Origin: Corynebacterium halotolerans
Lineage (GTDB): Bacteria; Actinomycetota; Actinomycetes; Mycobacteriales; Mycobacteriaceae
Length of the DNA: 64,000 nucleotides
Reading direction: 5' to 3'
NCBI RefSeq assembly: GCF_001056295.1
Contig: NZ_JVMD01000020.1
Location: 62,001 to 126,000 of the forward strand
Positions 28,581-37,318 of this stretch are shown piece after piece. How positions within the stretch are numbered: position 1 is the stretch's first letter; every line of letters starts with the position of its first letter. Position numbers and translations under genes: made by a program. A model generated the notes under the pieces. It saw only the letters and a list, made by a program, of their open reading frames with translations. It ran no database searches and had not been told where the DNA came from.

Positions 28581-29081
28581 GTGAACAACGTCGTCCTCAT
28601 CGCCCACGTCGTCGCGGCGATCCTGCTGCTCGGCCCGGTCACCGTCGCCATCTCCATGTTCCCGCGGCTCGCGCTCGCCGCGCGCGACGGCGAGGCCGGC
28701 TCCGTCGGCGCCGCCCGCACCATGCACGCCGTCACCCGCACCTACGGCCTGTTCTCCCTGGCCGTGCCGCTGCTCGGCTTCGGCGTCATGTTCACCGACC
28801 TCGGCACCTACATGAAGGCCGGCGCGCTGCACGCCTCGATCCTGCTGGCGGTCATCGCCTGGGCGCTGCTGTACTTCGTCATCACCCCGAAGCAGTCGGT
28901 CATGATGGCCGGCCTCGGCGTCGCCGGCGAGGACGAGCTCGCCGACGACCCCGACTTCCGCAAGCGCGCCGAAAAGGCCGCGAACCTCGACTGGGGCAAG
29001 GCCAAGGGCCAGCTGGCCATGTTCTCCGGCATCTTCAGCGCCCTGTGGCTGATCACCGCGGTGCTGATGTTCTTCATCTAG
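28581..29081 (+). CDS. Small four-helix membrane protein of unknown function
   Basis: A 166-residue protein with about four hydrophobic segments: VVLIAHVVAAILLLGPVTVA, YGLFSLAVPLLGFGVMF, ASILLAVIAWALLYFVI and FSGIFSALWLITAVLMFFI. A cytoplasmic acidic/basic stretch (EDELADDPDFRKRAEKAA) lies before the last. The GTG start at 28581 has AAAGG eight bases upstream. It sits between putP and putA and ends at a strong terminator. I do not recognise a named family with certainty. Confidence 0.75.
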   Translation: MNNVVLIAHVVAAILLLGPVTVAISMFPRLALAARDGEAGSVGAARTMHAVTRTYGLFSLAVPLLGFGVMFTDLGTYMKAGALHASILLAVIAWALLYFVITPKQSVMMAGLGVAGEDELADDPDFRKRAEKAANLDWGKAKGQLAMFSGIFSALWLITAVLMFFI

Positions 29082-29136
29082 GTTTTCCCGCCCGGCCCCG
29101 GCGCCCCTTCCGCCCCGAGGCCCGCACCCGACCCGA

Positions 29137-29172
29137 AACCGGTCGGCGGATCCGTTCCGCCGGCCGGTTTTT
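29137..29172 (+). terminator. Rho-independent terminator
   Basis: Arms 29137-29150 and 29156-29169 (AACCGG/CCGGTT ends, one G-T wobble) around a 5-nt loop, followed by TTTTT. It separates the small membrane-protein gene from putA. Confidence 0.85.
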
Positions 29173-29365
29173 CCGCGTTCGCGCCGACCCCCGAAAACCC
29201 CCGCCACGCTGGAATCACGGCACGGGCCAGCATGGTTGTTTTCTCCCTCGAAGCATACGTAGGGTCGCGGACGGGAGCGGCCATCACGCCGCCCGCCCCG
29301 CGCGACCCCACGGGAAACCCCCGTCCGGCGCGGGGAACGCCCGATTTTCGCACGAGGAGGAAACC

Positions 29366-32300
29366 ATGGCCCCAACGCACGACGCCCGCCATCAGATCGA
29401 CGACGACGGTCGGGACGACGGCACCGCCCGGATGGCCGCCGGCCGAGACGACGGCCTGGTTCCCCTGGACGACCTCGTCGACGCCGCGGTCGACCGTGCG
29501 ATGGGCTGGCTCGCCGAATCGGAGAAGGTCGCCGGACGCACCGGCGCCAGCGACCTCGCGCAGGCGCGGGCCGGCGGCGGGGAACCCGAGGATCCCGTCA
29601 AGGACGCCTCCGACCACGCGGCCGAGCAGCTGGCGAAGCTCGTCCACGACCCCGCGGGAGTGGACTACACCATGGCGTTCGTCGACCAGGTCGCCCGCCC
29701 CGAGGACGACGCCACCGCCGCGCGCCAGCTGGCCGGGCTGACCGGCGGGACGAAGACGCCGGAGTTCCTCTCCGCGATGGACCGCGCGGCGATGAAGCTC
29801 GGCGGCGTGCTCGCCCCGAAGCTGCCGTGGCTGGTCATGCCCATCGCCCGGCGCCGCATGCGGCAGCTGGTCGGGCACCTCATCCTCGACTCCGACGGCG
29901 AAGCCCTCGACGAGCTGCTGTCCGACGCCCGCGCCCGCGACCGCCGCCTGAACCTCAATCTGCTCGGCGAGGCCGTGCTCGGCGCGAAGGAGGCCGAGCG
30001 CCGCCTGCACGCCACGATGGCGCTGCTGCGCGACCCGATGGTCGACTACGTCTCGGTGAAGGCGTCGAGCGTGGTGTCGCAGCTGAACCCCTGGGACTTC
30101 GACGGCAGCGTCGACAGGCTCGTGGGCACCCTGCGCCCCCTCTACCGCATCGCCGCCGACGCGCCGGGCAAGTCGTCGCGCACCGCTCCCCCGTTCATCA
30201 ACCTGGACATGGAGGAGTACCACGACCTGGACCTGACGCTGGAGGTCTTCGAGCGCATCCTCTCCGAGGACGAGTTCATGGGCCTGGAGGCGGGCATCGT
30301 GCTGCAGGCGTACCTGCCGGATTCGGTGGCGGCGCTGGACCGGCTGATCGGCTTCTCCCGCGACCGCGTCGCCCGCGGCGGCGCGCCGGTGAAGGTGCGC
30401 CTGGTCAAGGGCGCGAACCTGTCCATGGAGACCGTCACCGCCGACACCCACGGGTGGGTCCGCGCCCCGTACGCCACCAAGGCGGAGACCGACGCCAACT
30501 ACCTGCGGCTGCTCGATCGGGCGCTGCGCCCCGACGTCGCCGAAAGCCTGCGCGTGGGCGTCGCCAGCCACAATCTCTTCTCCATGGCCGCCGCGGTGGA
30601 ACTCGCCCGGGCCCGGGGCGTCGAGAAGCAGATCGACGCCGAGATGCTGCAGGGCATGGCGCCGATGCAGCAGAAGGTGATCCAGGAGGACGTCGGGCGC
30701 CTGATCCTCTACACCCCGGTGGTCGACGCCGGCAGCTTCGACGTCGCGGTGAGCTACCTGGTGCGCCGCCTGGAGGAAAACGCCGCGGAGGAGAACTTCC
30801 TGCACGCGATGACCTCCCTCGACGAGGGCGAGCGGGCGGGCGGCGACGGGCCGTCGCCGAAGTCGCCGCAGTCGCCGATGTCCGGGCAGGAGGCGCGCTT
30901 CCGGCAGGCCGTCGACGAGCGCGACGCCACCCGGTCCGAGCCGCGCCGCACGCAGGACCGCCGCGTGGAGGGCCCGCCGACGTCGCCCGACGCCGCGCCC
31001 GGCACGACCACGACGCCGCGGGCGGAGAAGGCGAAGACCGCGCCGACCCTCACCGATTTCGCCAACGAGCCCGACACCGATTCCGCGCTGCCCGCCAACC
31101 GCGACTGGGCGAAGGCGCTGGTCCACCCGTCGCAGGATCCGGGCCCGTCGCGCGCGCCGCTGATCGACGACGTCGCCGACGTCGACGCCGTCGTGCACCG
31201 CGCCACCCGCGTCCAGTCGGCGTGGGCGGACCTCGGCGAGCACGGGCGCGCGTCGGTGCTGGAGGTCGTGGCGCAGCGTTTCGCTTCACGACGCGGCAGC
31301 CTCATCGCCGCCGCCGTGCACGGGCCGGGCAAGACGGTGGCGGAAACCGACCCCGAGATCAGCGAGGCCATCGACTTCATCCGCTACTACGCGGCGTCGG
31401 CGCGGGCGCTGGCGGACGAGCCCGGCGTGGCGTTCACGCCCAACCGCGTGACGGTCATCGCCCCTCCGTGGAATTTCCCCGTGGCCATCCCCGTCGGCGG
31501 CATCGTCTCGGCACTGGCGGCGGGGTCGGCGGTGATCATCTCGCCGGCGCCGCAGGTCGTGCGCGTGGCGGAAGTCGCCGTGGCCGCCCTGCGCGACGGC
31601 CTGCGCGACGCCGGCGCGGACCCCGACCTGATCCAGCTGGCCAACACCGACGAGTCGGCCGCAGGCAAGCACCTGATCACGCATGACGACGTCGACGCCG
31701 TCGTGCTCACCGGCGCCTCCGAGACGGCGGCGCTGTTCCGGTCGTGGCGCCCCGAGCGCCCCGTGCTGGCGGAGACCAGCGGCAAGAACGCGATCATCGT
31801 CACGCCGGCGGCGGACCCGGACCTGGCGGCCGCCGACATCGTGGCATCCGCGTTCGGCCACGCCGGGCAGAAGTGCTCGGCGGGGTCGCTGGCGATCCTC
31901 GTCGGCGCGGCGGGCAAGTCCGAGCGGCTGCTCGAGCAGATCCTCGACGCCACCCGCACCCTCGAAGTCGGCCACGGCCGCGACCTGTCCACGGACATGG
32001 GCCCGCTGGTGGAACCGCCGGGCGACAAGCTGCGCCGCGGCCTGACCATCCTCGAGCCCGGCGAGAAGTGGCTGGTCCCGCCCCGCCAACTCGACGACGA
32101 GGGCACGATCTGGTCGCCGGGCATCCGCGACAACGTCCAGCCGGGATCGTGGTTCCACATGACCGAATGCTTCGGCCCGGTGCTCGGCATCATGCGCGCC
32201 CCCGACCTGGAGACCGCCATCGAATGGCAGAACGCCGTCGACTTCGGCCTGACCGGCGGCATCCACACCCTCGATTCGTCGGAGGTGGCCACGTGGCTGT

Positions 32301-33247
32301 CGAAGGTCGAGGTGGGCAACGCCTACGTCAACCGGCACATCACCGGCGCCATCGTCCGCCGCCAGCCGTTCGGCGGCTGGAAGGGGTCGTCGGTCGGCCC
32401 GGGCGCGAAGGCCGGCGGCCCGAACTACGTGGCGCAGCTCGGGACGGTCCACGATGCGCCGTCGTCGAGCATGCCGAAGGCCAGCCCCAGCCGCGGCGTC
32501 AACGCCGTGCTGCGCGACCTCGCCGATGCGCTGCGCGAGGGTGCGGCGCGGCCTGCCGACGGGCGCGAGGCGACGGCGCAGCTCATCGACGACGCCATCG
32601 AGTACCTGCGCGCCGCCGCCGGATCCGACGCGTACTGGGCCGGCACCGAATTCGGCGTTCCGCGCGACCAGTCGGGCCTGATCGGCGAGGCGAACGTGTT
32701 CCGCTACCGCCCCTACCCGCGGCCGACCGTGCGCGTCGGGCCGGGCGCCCACCCCGTGCAGCTGGCGCGGACGGTGCTGGCCGCGGCCGCGGCGCAGGAA
32801 GCCGTGGGCGCCGGCGGCGCGGGGACGGGGACGCGACGGGCGGACGTGCCCGTGGTCACCGTCGCGCCGTCCGTGATGGGCGACGCCGAGGACGCCGCCC
32901 GACCGGGGACGTCGCCGAGCCGCGCCGATTCGCCGATCGCCGCGACGTTGCGGGTGCTGGCGGCGCACGGGCTGGCTGACGTCGTCGTCGAGGATGACGC
33001 CGACTTCACCGCGCGAGTGTCCGTGGCGGCGTCGTCGCGGGTGCGGTGCCTGGGCGCCGTGCCGGCGGGGGCGCTGAAGGCGGCGGCCGAGAACGGTTCG
33101 TGGCTCGACCCCGCGCCGGTGGTGCAGAGCGGCCGCCACGAGATGCTGCATTACCTGCGCGAGCAGTCGATCTCGTGGTCGCTGCACCGTTTCGGCCACG
33201 TGTCGGCGGGCGTCGAGGCGGGCCTGCGCCGGGCGCTGGAGGCGTAG
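29366..33247 (+). CDS. putA: Bifunctional proline dehydrogenase / pyrroline-5-carboxylate dehydrogenase
   Basis: A 1293-residue enzyme oxidising proline to glutamate in two steps. The FAD proline-dehydrogenase domain (about residues 120-470) shows RLVKGANLSMETVTADTHGW and MLQGMAPMQQKV. A low-complexity linker (about 490-560) joins it to the NAD aldehyde-dehydrogenase domain. That domain has IAPPWNFPVAIPVGG, LAETSGKNAIIVTP, catalytic Cys837 in GQKCSAGS, and PFGGWKGSSVGPGAKAGG. No ribbon-helix-helix DNA-binding domain is present, so it is not the autoregulatory E. coli type. About 180 residues beyond the ALDH core are unassigned. ATG 29366 has GAGGAGG five bases upstream. Confidence 0.94.
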   Translation: MAPTHDARHQIDDDGRDDGTARMAAGRDDGLVPLDDLVDAAVDRAMGWLAESEKVAGRTGASDLAQARAGGGEPEDPVKDASDHAAEQLAKLVHDPAGVDYTMAFVDQVARPEDDATAARQLAGLTGGTKTPEFLSAMDRAAMKLGGVLAPKLPWLVMPIARRRMRQLVGHLILDSDGEALDELLSDARARDRRLNLNLLGEAVLGAKEAERRLHATMALLRDPMVDYVSVKASSVVSQLNPWDFDGSVDRLVGTLRPLYRIAADAPGKSSRTAPPFINLDMEEYHDLDLTLEVFERILSEDEFMGLEAGIVLQAYLPDSVAALDRLIGFSRDRVARGGAPVKVRLVKGANLSMETVTADTHGWVRAPYATKAETDANYLRLLDRALRPDVAESLRVGVASHNLFSMAAAVELARARGVEKQIDAEMLQGMAPMQQKVIQEDVGRLILYTPVVDAGSFDVAVSYLVRRLEENAAEENFLHAMTSLDEGERAGGDGPSPKSPQSPMSGQEARFRQAVDERDATRSEPRRTQDRRVEGPPTSPDAAPGTTTTPRAEKAKTAPTLTDFANEPDTDSALPANRDWAKALVHPSQDPGPSRAPLIDDVADVDAVVHRATRVQSAWADLGEHGRASVLEVVAQRFASRRGSLIAAAVHGPGKTVAETDPEISEAIDFIRYYAASARALADEPGVAFTPNRVTVIAPPWNFPVAIPVGGIVSALAAGSAVIISPAPQVVRVAEVAVAALRDGLRDAGADPDLIQLANTDESAAGKHLITHDDVDAVVLTGASETAALFRSWRPERPVLAETSGKNAIIVTPAADPDLAAADIVASAFGHAGQKCSAGSLAILVGAAGKSERLLEQILDATRTLEVGHGRDLSTDMGPLVEPPGDKLRRGLTILEPGEKWLVPPRQLDDEGTIWSPGIRDNVQPGSWFHMTECFGPVLGIMRAPDLETAIEWQNAVDFGLTGGIHTLDSSEVATWLSKVEVGNAYVNRHITGAIVRRQPFGGWKGSSVGPGAKAGGPNYVAQLGTVHDAPSSSMPKASPSRGVNAVLRDLADALREGAARPADGREATAQLIDDAIEYLRAAAGSDAYWAGTEFGVPRDQSGLIGEANVFRYRPYPRPTVRVGPGAHPVQLARTVLAAAAAQEAVGAGGAGTGTRRADVPVVTVAPSVMGDAEDAARPGTSPSRADSPIAATLRVLAAHGLADVVVEDDADFTARVSVAASSRVRCLGAVPAGALKAAAENGSWLDPAPVVQSGRHEMLHYLREQSISWSLHRFGHVSAGVEAGLRRALEA

Positions 33248-33757
33248 GCGCGGGGCGGGCGCGGGCGGTCTCTCCCGGTCGGCGTCTTCCGGTCGGTTGG
33301 CCGCCCCCGTCGCGCGTTCCCGCTTCACGACGGGAACCGGGTCGCTCGATAACCGGGCCACATGGCGCCCGCCGGGCGCCCGTCGGCGCCACTTTCAAGT
33401 CCCGCGCGCGAGGGGAACCACCCCCGACGCCGACGCCGAAAAATGCACGTCATTGATCCAGCGCACCACCGTAAATGACGCCCAGCACCCGGCGAACCAA
33501 TGAATAACGGTTCGATAACGCCTGAACTACGATGGCTTAACAACATTCATGAGCGCTTGCGCTCACGAAACAAGGCGAGCACCGTGGGCGCCACAGTTGA
33601 TCGGGACTCCGGGACAGGCTCCGGCCCCGGGAGACGGGTTCCGCCCCAACCGGCGGGACGCGCCACCGGATCCGACGCCGGGTACCGGCTCCCCGTTCAA
33701 CTCGATCCGCCGCCCCGACCCCAACAGCTCGACCCCCGGCGGATCGGAGAGGACACC
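33248..33757. other. Intergenic region after putA, long leader of the first secreted paralog
   Basis: About 510 bases without a supported gene. A GTTCCCG/CGGGAAC hairpin (33316-33337) holds a GCTTCACGACG copy in its loop side and may end putA. An AT-richer stretch around 33460-33545 looks like a promoter region. A 24-bp palindrome at 33546-33569 is a candidate operator. A ~190-base GC-rich leader follows up to the GGAGAGG ribosome-binding site. Confidence 0.6.
33546..33569. promoter_or_regulatory. Operator-like palindrome upstream of the secreted paralogs
   Basis: Arms TTCATGAGCGC (33546-33556) and GCGCTCACGAA (33559-33569) are complementary at 10 of 11 positions around TT. It follows an AT-rich tract (GATGGCTTAACAAC) that could hold the promoter. 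Confidence 0.55.
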
Positions 33758-34354
33758 ATGTTCGACATGATGCACACTCCGAATTCCCGCGAGGCCGGTA
33801 CCCGCGGGTCCGGCATCCGCAAGGCCGCGCTCGCGGCCGCCGCGTCGCTGACCATGGCCTTCGGCGCCGCGGCGACCGCCCCCATGGCGGCCGCCGTGCC
33901 CGAACCGCCCGCCCGGGACGTCACCGGCAAGTGCGACGAGAACCTCCCGCCCGCCGATCCGCACGCGGCCATCGAGCAGGCGATCGCGGAGGGCCACATC
34001 TCGCCGAACCACGACTGGCAGCCGAACAAGGCGATGCCGTACCTCGAGGGCCCGTGCCACCTGCCGACGGCGCAGCCGATTTCGGCTCGCGGCGGCGACC
34101 CGACGGCCCCGACTGCGGTGCTGCTGTACTACCCGGGCCAGGGCGGCTACGCGACCACGGCCGAGATCCCGAGCTTCGCGGCGGAGGGGCCGGCGTGGGG
34201 CGATTACACCAGCGGCATGGTCCACATCGCCCGCACGGCGCCGTACGACATCACCGTCTGGTGGAGGAACGCGGCCGGCGAGCACGCCACGATGCGCTAC
34301 ATGCTCGACGACGGCGTGTTCCAGCCGATGTTCCTGGAGGGCTCGACGCCGTAA
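33758..34354 (+). CDS. Secreted protein, first of two tandem paralogs (LppP/LprE-like?)
   Basis: A 198-residue exported protein. The Sec signal peptide is RKAALAAAASLTMAFGAAATAP ending around AAAVP. Two Cys in the mature part (KCDENL, GPCHL) may form a disulfide. Shared with the next gene are AIEQAIAEGHISPNHDW, AVLLYYPGQGGYATTAEIP and a C-terminal strand VWWRNAAGEHATMRYML. The AVLLYxxxxGGYxGT pattern resembles mycobacterial LppP/LprE lipoproteins, but there is no lipobox and I am not sure of the family. ATG 33758 has GGAGAGG upstream. Confidence 0.7.
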   Translation: MFDMMHTPNSREAGTRGSGIRKAALAAAASLTMAFGAAATAPMAAAVPEPPARDVTGKCDENLPPADPHAAIEQAIAEGHISPNHDWQPNKAMPYLEGPCHLPTAQPISARGGDPTAPTAVLLYYPGQGGYATTAEIPSFAAEGPAWGDYTSGMVHIARTAPYDITVWWRNAAGEHATMRYMLDDGVFQPMFLEGSTP

Positions 34355-34487
34355 CGGCGCACCGCGCAGGCATAACCGCGCCGCACCCCGGCGCCGCGCC
34401 GGCCCAGCACCACGCCGCGCGCGGCGCACGACCTCTCACCGCACCATCCAGTCCGCAGAACACACGACCATCCATTGGAAGGAAGAC

Positions 34488-35072
34488 ATGTTCCGCACGA
34501 ACAACGCCAACCGCACGACCGCCGACGTCACCGACGCCATCACGGCCGACGCCGGTGCCACGCACACCCGCCGCCCGCGCCGCGCCGGCGCGCTGACCGC
34601 TTCGGCCTCCGCGGCGCTGGCACTGATGGCCGGTGGCGCCGCCCCCGCCGTCGCGGCCCCCGCGGCCGATGCCGCCCCCGCCGCCGAGGCGGCCGGCGCT
34701 CCCGCCGGCGATTCCCGCCTGAAGGAGGCCATCGGTCAGGCCACGCGCGACGGCCACATCTCCGCCGGCCACGAGTGGGTGGCGGATCCGTGGTTCCCGG
34801 TCGCGAGGGGCACCGACGGTTCGGTGTCGGCGCAGGTGATCACGGTCGCCGGCGCGACCGGTTCGTCGCCGCAGGCGGTGCTGCTCTACGGCCCGAACGA
34901 CGGCGGGTACGTGGGCACCGCGGCCGTGCCCGAGGGCTTCGGCGCCGACCGGACCTTCGGCGACCGCACCGGCCAGGTCGAGTCCGTGTCGGTGATCGGC
35001 ATGGACGCGGTCAAGGTCACGTGGAAGGGCCCGGACGGCCAGACCAAGGACGTGACGTACCGCCAGCCGTAG
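34488..35072 (+). CDS. Secreted protein, second tandem paralog
   Basis: A 194-residue exported protein. A basic segment RRPRRAG, a hydrophobic core ALTASASAALALMAGGAAPA and an AxA cleavage site (AVAAPA) form the signal. An Ala/Pro-rich linker precedes the mature domain, with AIGQATRDGHISAGHEWV, AVLLYGPNDGGYVGTAAVP and VKVTWKGPDGQTKDVTYRQP. It aligns along its length with the previous gene but lacks the two cysteines. GGAAGGA lies seven bases before the ATG. The function is unknown. Confidence 0.7.
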   Translation: MFRTNNANRTTADVTDAITADAGATHTRRPRRAGALTASASAALALMAGGAAPAVAAPAADAAPAAEAAGAPAGDSRLKEAIGQATRDGHISAGHEWVADPWFPVARGTDGSVSAQVITVAGATGSSPQAVLLYGPNDGGYVGTAAVPEGFGADRTFGDRTGQVESVSVIGMDAVKVTWKGPDGQTKDVTYRQP

Positions 35073-35488
35073 CGCCCCCTCGACACCAGCCAGGTCACAC
35101 CGATGATTTCGCCGTCGGGCAGGCCTCTGATCCTGCTTGGCGACGCCCGGCCCGCACCCCGTTCGGGGTGCGGGCCGGTTCGTCGTGAAGCGGGCCCGGT
35201 CAGGCGACCGTCGGACATGAACCGGCCCTCCCCCGCCCTGCGCTCGCCCGCACCCTCCCCTCTGCCATACTCGGCGGCGTACGAATGCCGGGGACAACGG
35301 TGTTCGGCACGATCGACGCCGCAGCCGACGGCGACGCTGGAAATCGTTGCCAAGAACACAATGTGGATGGGACTCAAGGGCTGATAGGCTCGCGTCGTTA
35401 CATTTTTGCCGTGGCTGTTATCGACCGCCCGGCCATCCACGCCGGCGACCCCGGCGCACGCCCTTCCCGAACGGACGAAACACCCACG
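35073..35488. other. Intergenic region with a motif-flanked terminator hairpin and the adaptor-gene leader
   Basis: About 416 bases without a gene. The left part carries the hairpin at 35147-35178. The right part is the leader of the adaptor/ABC operon with an AT-richer stretch (GGCTGATAGGCTCGCGTCGTTACATTTTT region, 35378-35407) where a promoter probably lies. Confidence 0.6.
35135..35191. terminator. Hairpin flanked by inverted GCTTNNCGACG copies
   Basis: A perfect 15-bp stem (35147-35161 and 35164-35178) with a GGCCCGCACCCC core. It is bracketed by GCTTGGCGACG (35135-35145) and its inverted partner CGTCGTGAAGC (35181-35191), so the two motif copies can extend the stem. It probably terminates the secreted-protein genes; there is no T tail. 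Confidence 0.7.
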
Positions 35489-36589
35489 ATGAACAACACG
35501 AAGCGAGGCGCGGGAATCCTGCGGGGCCTCAAGTACGCCCTGTTGATCCTGGCCACCGTGTCACTTGTGAAGATCGCCTTCTTCCCCGGCAACGACACGC
35601 CCGAGCACGTCAGCGAAGGCGACTTCTCCCAGCCGACGACGACGCTGGAGAAGAACACCATCGACAACGAGACCAATCTGTCGGCGACCATCCTCCGCGA
35701 CGCGCCGACGCCGATCCGCGCCACCGCGTCGGGTCAGGTCAGCACGCTGTTCGTCGCCTCCGGCCAGGCGGTCAACGCCGGCCAGGGCCTTTTCCAGGTG
35801 AAGTCGACGACCATGCCCGCCGGGTCCGGCGCAGCAGCAACCGGCGCCAACTCCGATTCCGACGCCGAGGCCGCCGCCCCCGCCCCCGTGGTGAAGTACC
35901 AGGACATCGCCGCCCCCTCCGGCGGCACGGTGCAGCTCAACGTGGTGCTGGGCCAGAACGTCGAGGCGGGCCAGGAGATCGGGACCATCTCGCCCGGTTC
36001 CTTCCACGCGCTGGCGCAGCTCAAGCCGAGCCAGCTGTACTCGATGGGCGACGCGCTGCGGTCCGGCAAGCTGAGCATCACAGACGGGCCGGGGCCGTTC
36101 CTGTGCTCCGAGGTGAAGATCGTCACCGCGTCGTCGGCGCCCGCCACCGGCTCCGGCGAAGGCTCCGGCGCGGCGGCGCAGAACACCGGCTCCACGACGG
36201 GCGGCGGCCCGCAGATCCGCTGCTCCATCCCCTCCGACCAGACCGTCTACGAGGGCGTCCCCGCCACGCTGACCATCGGAGGCGCCACCACGGGCGAGGT
36301 CTCCACCCTGCCGGTCACCGCCGTCGAGGGCCGCTTCAACGAGGGCATCGTGTTCCTGCCCGGCGACGGGCCCGGCAAGAAGCCCGTCAAGCGGAAGGTC
36401 CAGCTCGGCGCCAACGACGGCACCAACATCGAGATCAAGGGCGGCCTGAAGGAGGGCGAGAAGGTGCTGACGTTCGTGCCCGCCGTCTCCGAGCGCGAGG
36501 GCGCCAAGGGCTCCGGCGACGGCGGCTCCGGCGATGGCTCCGATGGCGGCGGCGATCCCGCCCCCGCCGACGCCCCGGCCGCGAACTGA
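35489..36589 (+). CDS. Membrane-anchored periplasmic adaptor (MacA/HlyD-like)
   Basis: A 366-residue protein with one N-terminal membrane helix (LKYALLILATVSLVKIAFF). A lipoyl/biotinyl-like hairpin follows: PIRATASGQVSTLFVASGQAVNAGQGLFQVK (residues ~75-105) and its return strand IAAPSGGTVQLNVVLGQNVEAGQEIGTI. A C-terminal membrane-proximal domain (VEGRFNEGIVFLPGDGPGKKPVKRKVQLG) is followed by a Gly/Asp/Ser-rich tail. It belongs with the ATPase and permease immediately downstream, as in MacAB-type systems. There is no outer-membrane partner, as expected in actinobacteria. The ATG has no strong ribosome-binding site. Confidence 0.82.
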   Translation: MNNTKRGAGILRGLKYALLILATVSLVKIAFFPGNDTPEHVSEGDFSQPTTTLEKNTIDNETNLSATILRDAPTPIRATASGQVSTLFVASGQAVNAGQGLFQVKSTTMPAGSGAAATGANSDSDAEAAAPAPVVKYQDIAAPSGGTVQLNVVLGQNVEAGQEIGTISPGSFHALAQLKPSQLYSMGDALRSGKLSITDGPGPFLCSEVKIVTASSAPATGSGEGSGAAAQNTGSTTGGGPQIRCSIPSDQTVYEGVPATLTIGGATTGEVSTLPVTAVEGRFNEGIVFLPGDGPGKKPVKRKVQLGANDGTNIEIKGGLKEGEKVLTFVPAVSEREGAKGSGDGGSGDGSDGGGDPAPADAPAAN

Positions 36590-36598
36590 CGGCGCCCG

Positions 36599-37318
36599 AT
36601 GCTGAAACTGACGCGGGTCACCCGCACGGTGGAATTGCCCAACGGCGAAATGCTGCCGATCCTGCAGGGCATCGACCTGGAGGTTTTTCCGGGCGATCAC
36701 GTGAGCATCATCGGCCAGTCCGGCAGCGGCAAGTCGACGCTGCTCAACATCATGGGCATGCTGGATCTGCCCGACGGCGGCACGTACACCTTCGACGGCA
36801 CGGACGTGTCCAAGCTCGGCGACAAGGCCCTGGCCACCCTCCGCGGCGACTCCTTCGGGTTCGTGTTCCAGCAGTTCAATCTCTTCCCCACGCGCACGGC
36901 GCTGGAGAACGTCGAGGTCCCGCTCATGTACGACAAGGGCCCGAAGTTCTGGAACCGCACCGAGCTGGCGACGGAAATGCTCGAGCGGGTGGGCCTCGGC
37001 CACCGCATCGACGCGATGCCGGGCCGCCTGTCGGGCGGCGAGCAGCAGCGCGTGGCCATTGCGCGCGCGCTGGTGCGCCAGCCGAAGGTCATCCTCGCCG
37101 ACGAGCCGACCGGCGCTCTGGACCTCGACACCGGAAAGGTGGTCATGGAACTTCTCGAGGAGGTCGCCGCGGAGAACAACTCCGCGCTGGTCCTGATCAC
37201 GCACGACATGGAGGTCGCCGAACGGGCGAGCCGCATCGTCGAGCTGCGGGGCGGGAAGCTTCACGACGATTCGCTGCTCCGCGCACCCCATCTGCCGATC
37301 GGGGGCGACGATGAATAA
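36599..37318 (+). CDS. MacB/LolD-type ABC transporter ATP-binding protein
   Basis: A 239-residue ATPase. Walker A is IIGQSGSGKSTLLN, the Q-loop GFVFQQFNLFP, the signature LSGGEQQRVAIARALV, Walker B VILADEPTGALD, and the H-loop LITHDMEVAE. QQFNLFP with LSGGEQQRVAIARA is characteristic of the LolD/MacB mechanotransmission group. The coding region starts nine bases after the adaptor and overlaps the permease by eight bases. Confidence 0.93.
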   Translation: MLKLTRVTRTVELPNGEMLPILQGIDLEVFPGDHVSIIGQSGSGKSTLLNIMGMLDLPDGGTYTFDGTDVSKLGDKALATLRGDSFGFVFQQFNLFPTRTALENVEVPLMYDKGPKFWNRTELATEMLERVGLGHRIDAMPGRLSGGEQQRVAIARALVRQPKVILADEPTGALDLDTGKVVMELLEEVAAENNSALVLITHDMEVAERASRIVELRGGKLHDDSLLRAPHLPIGGDDE

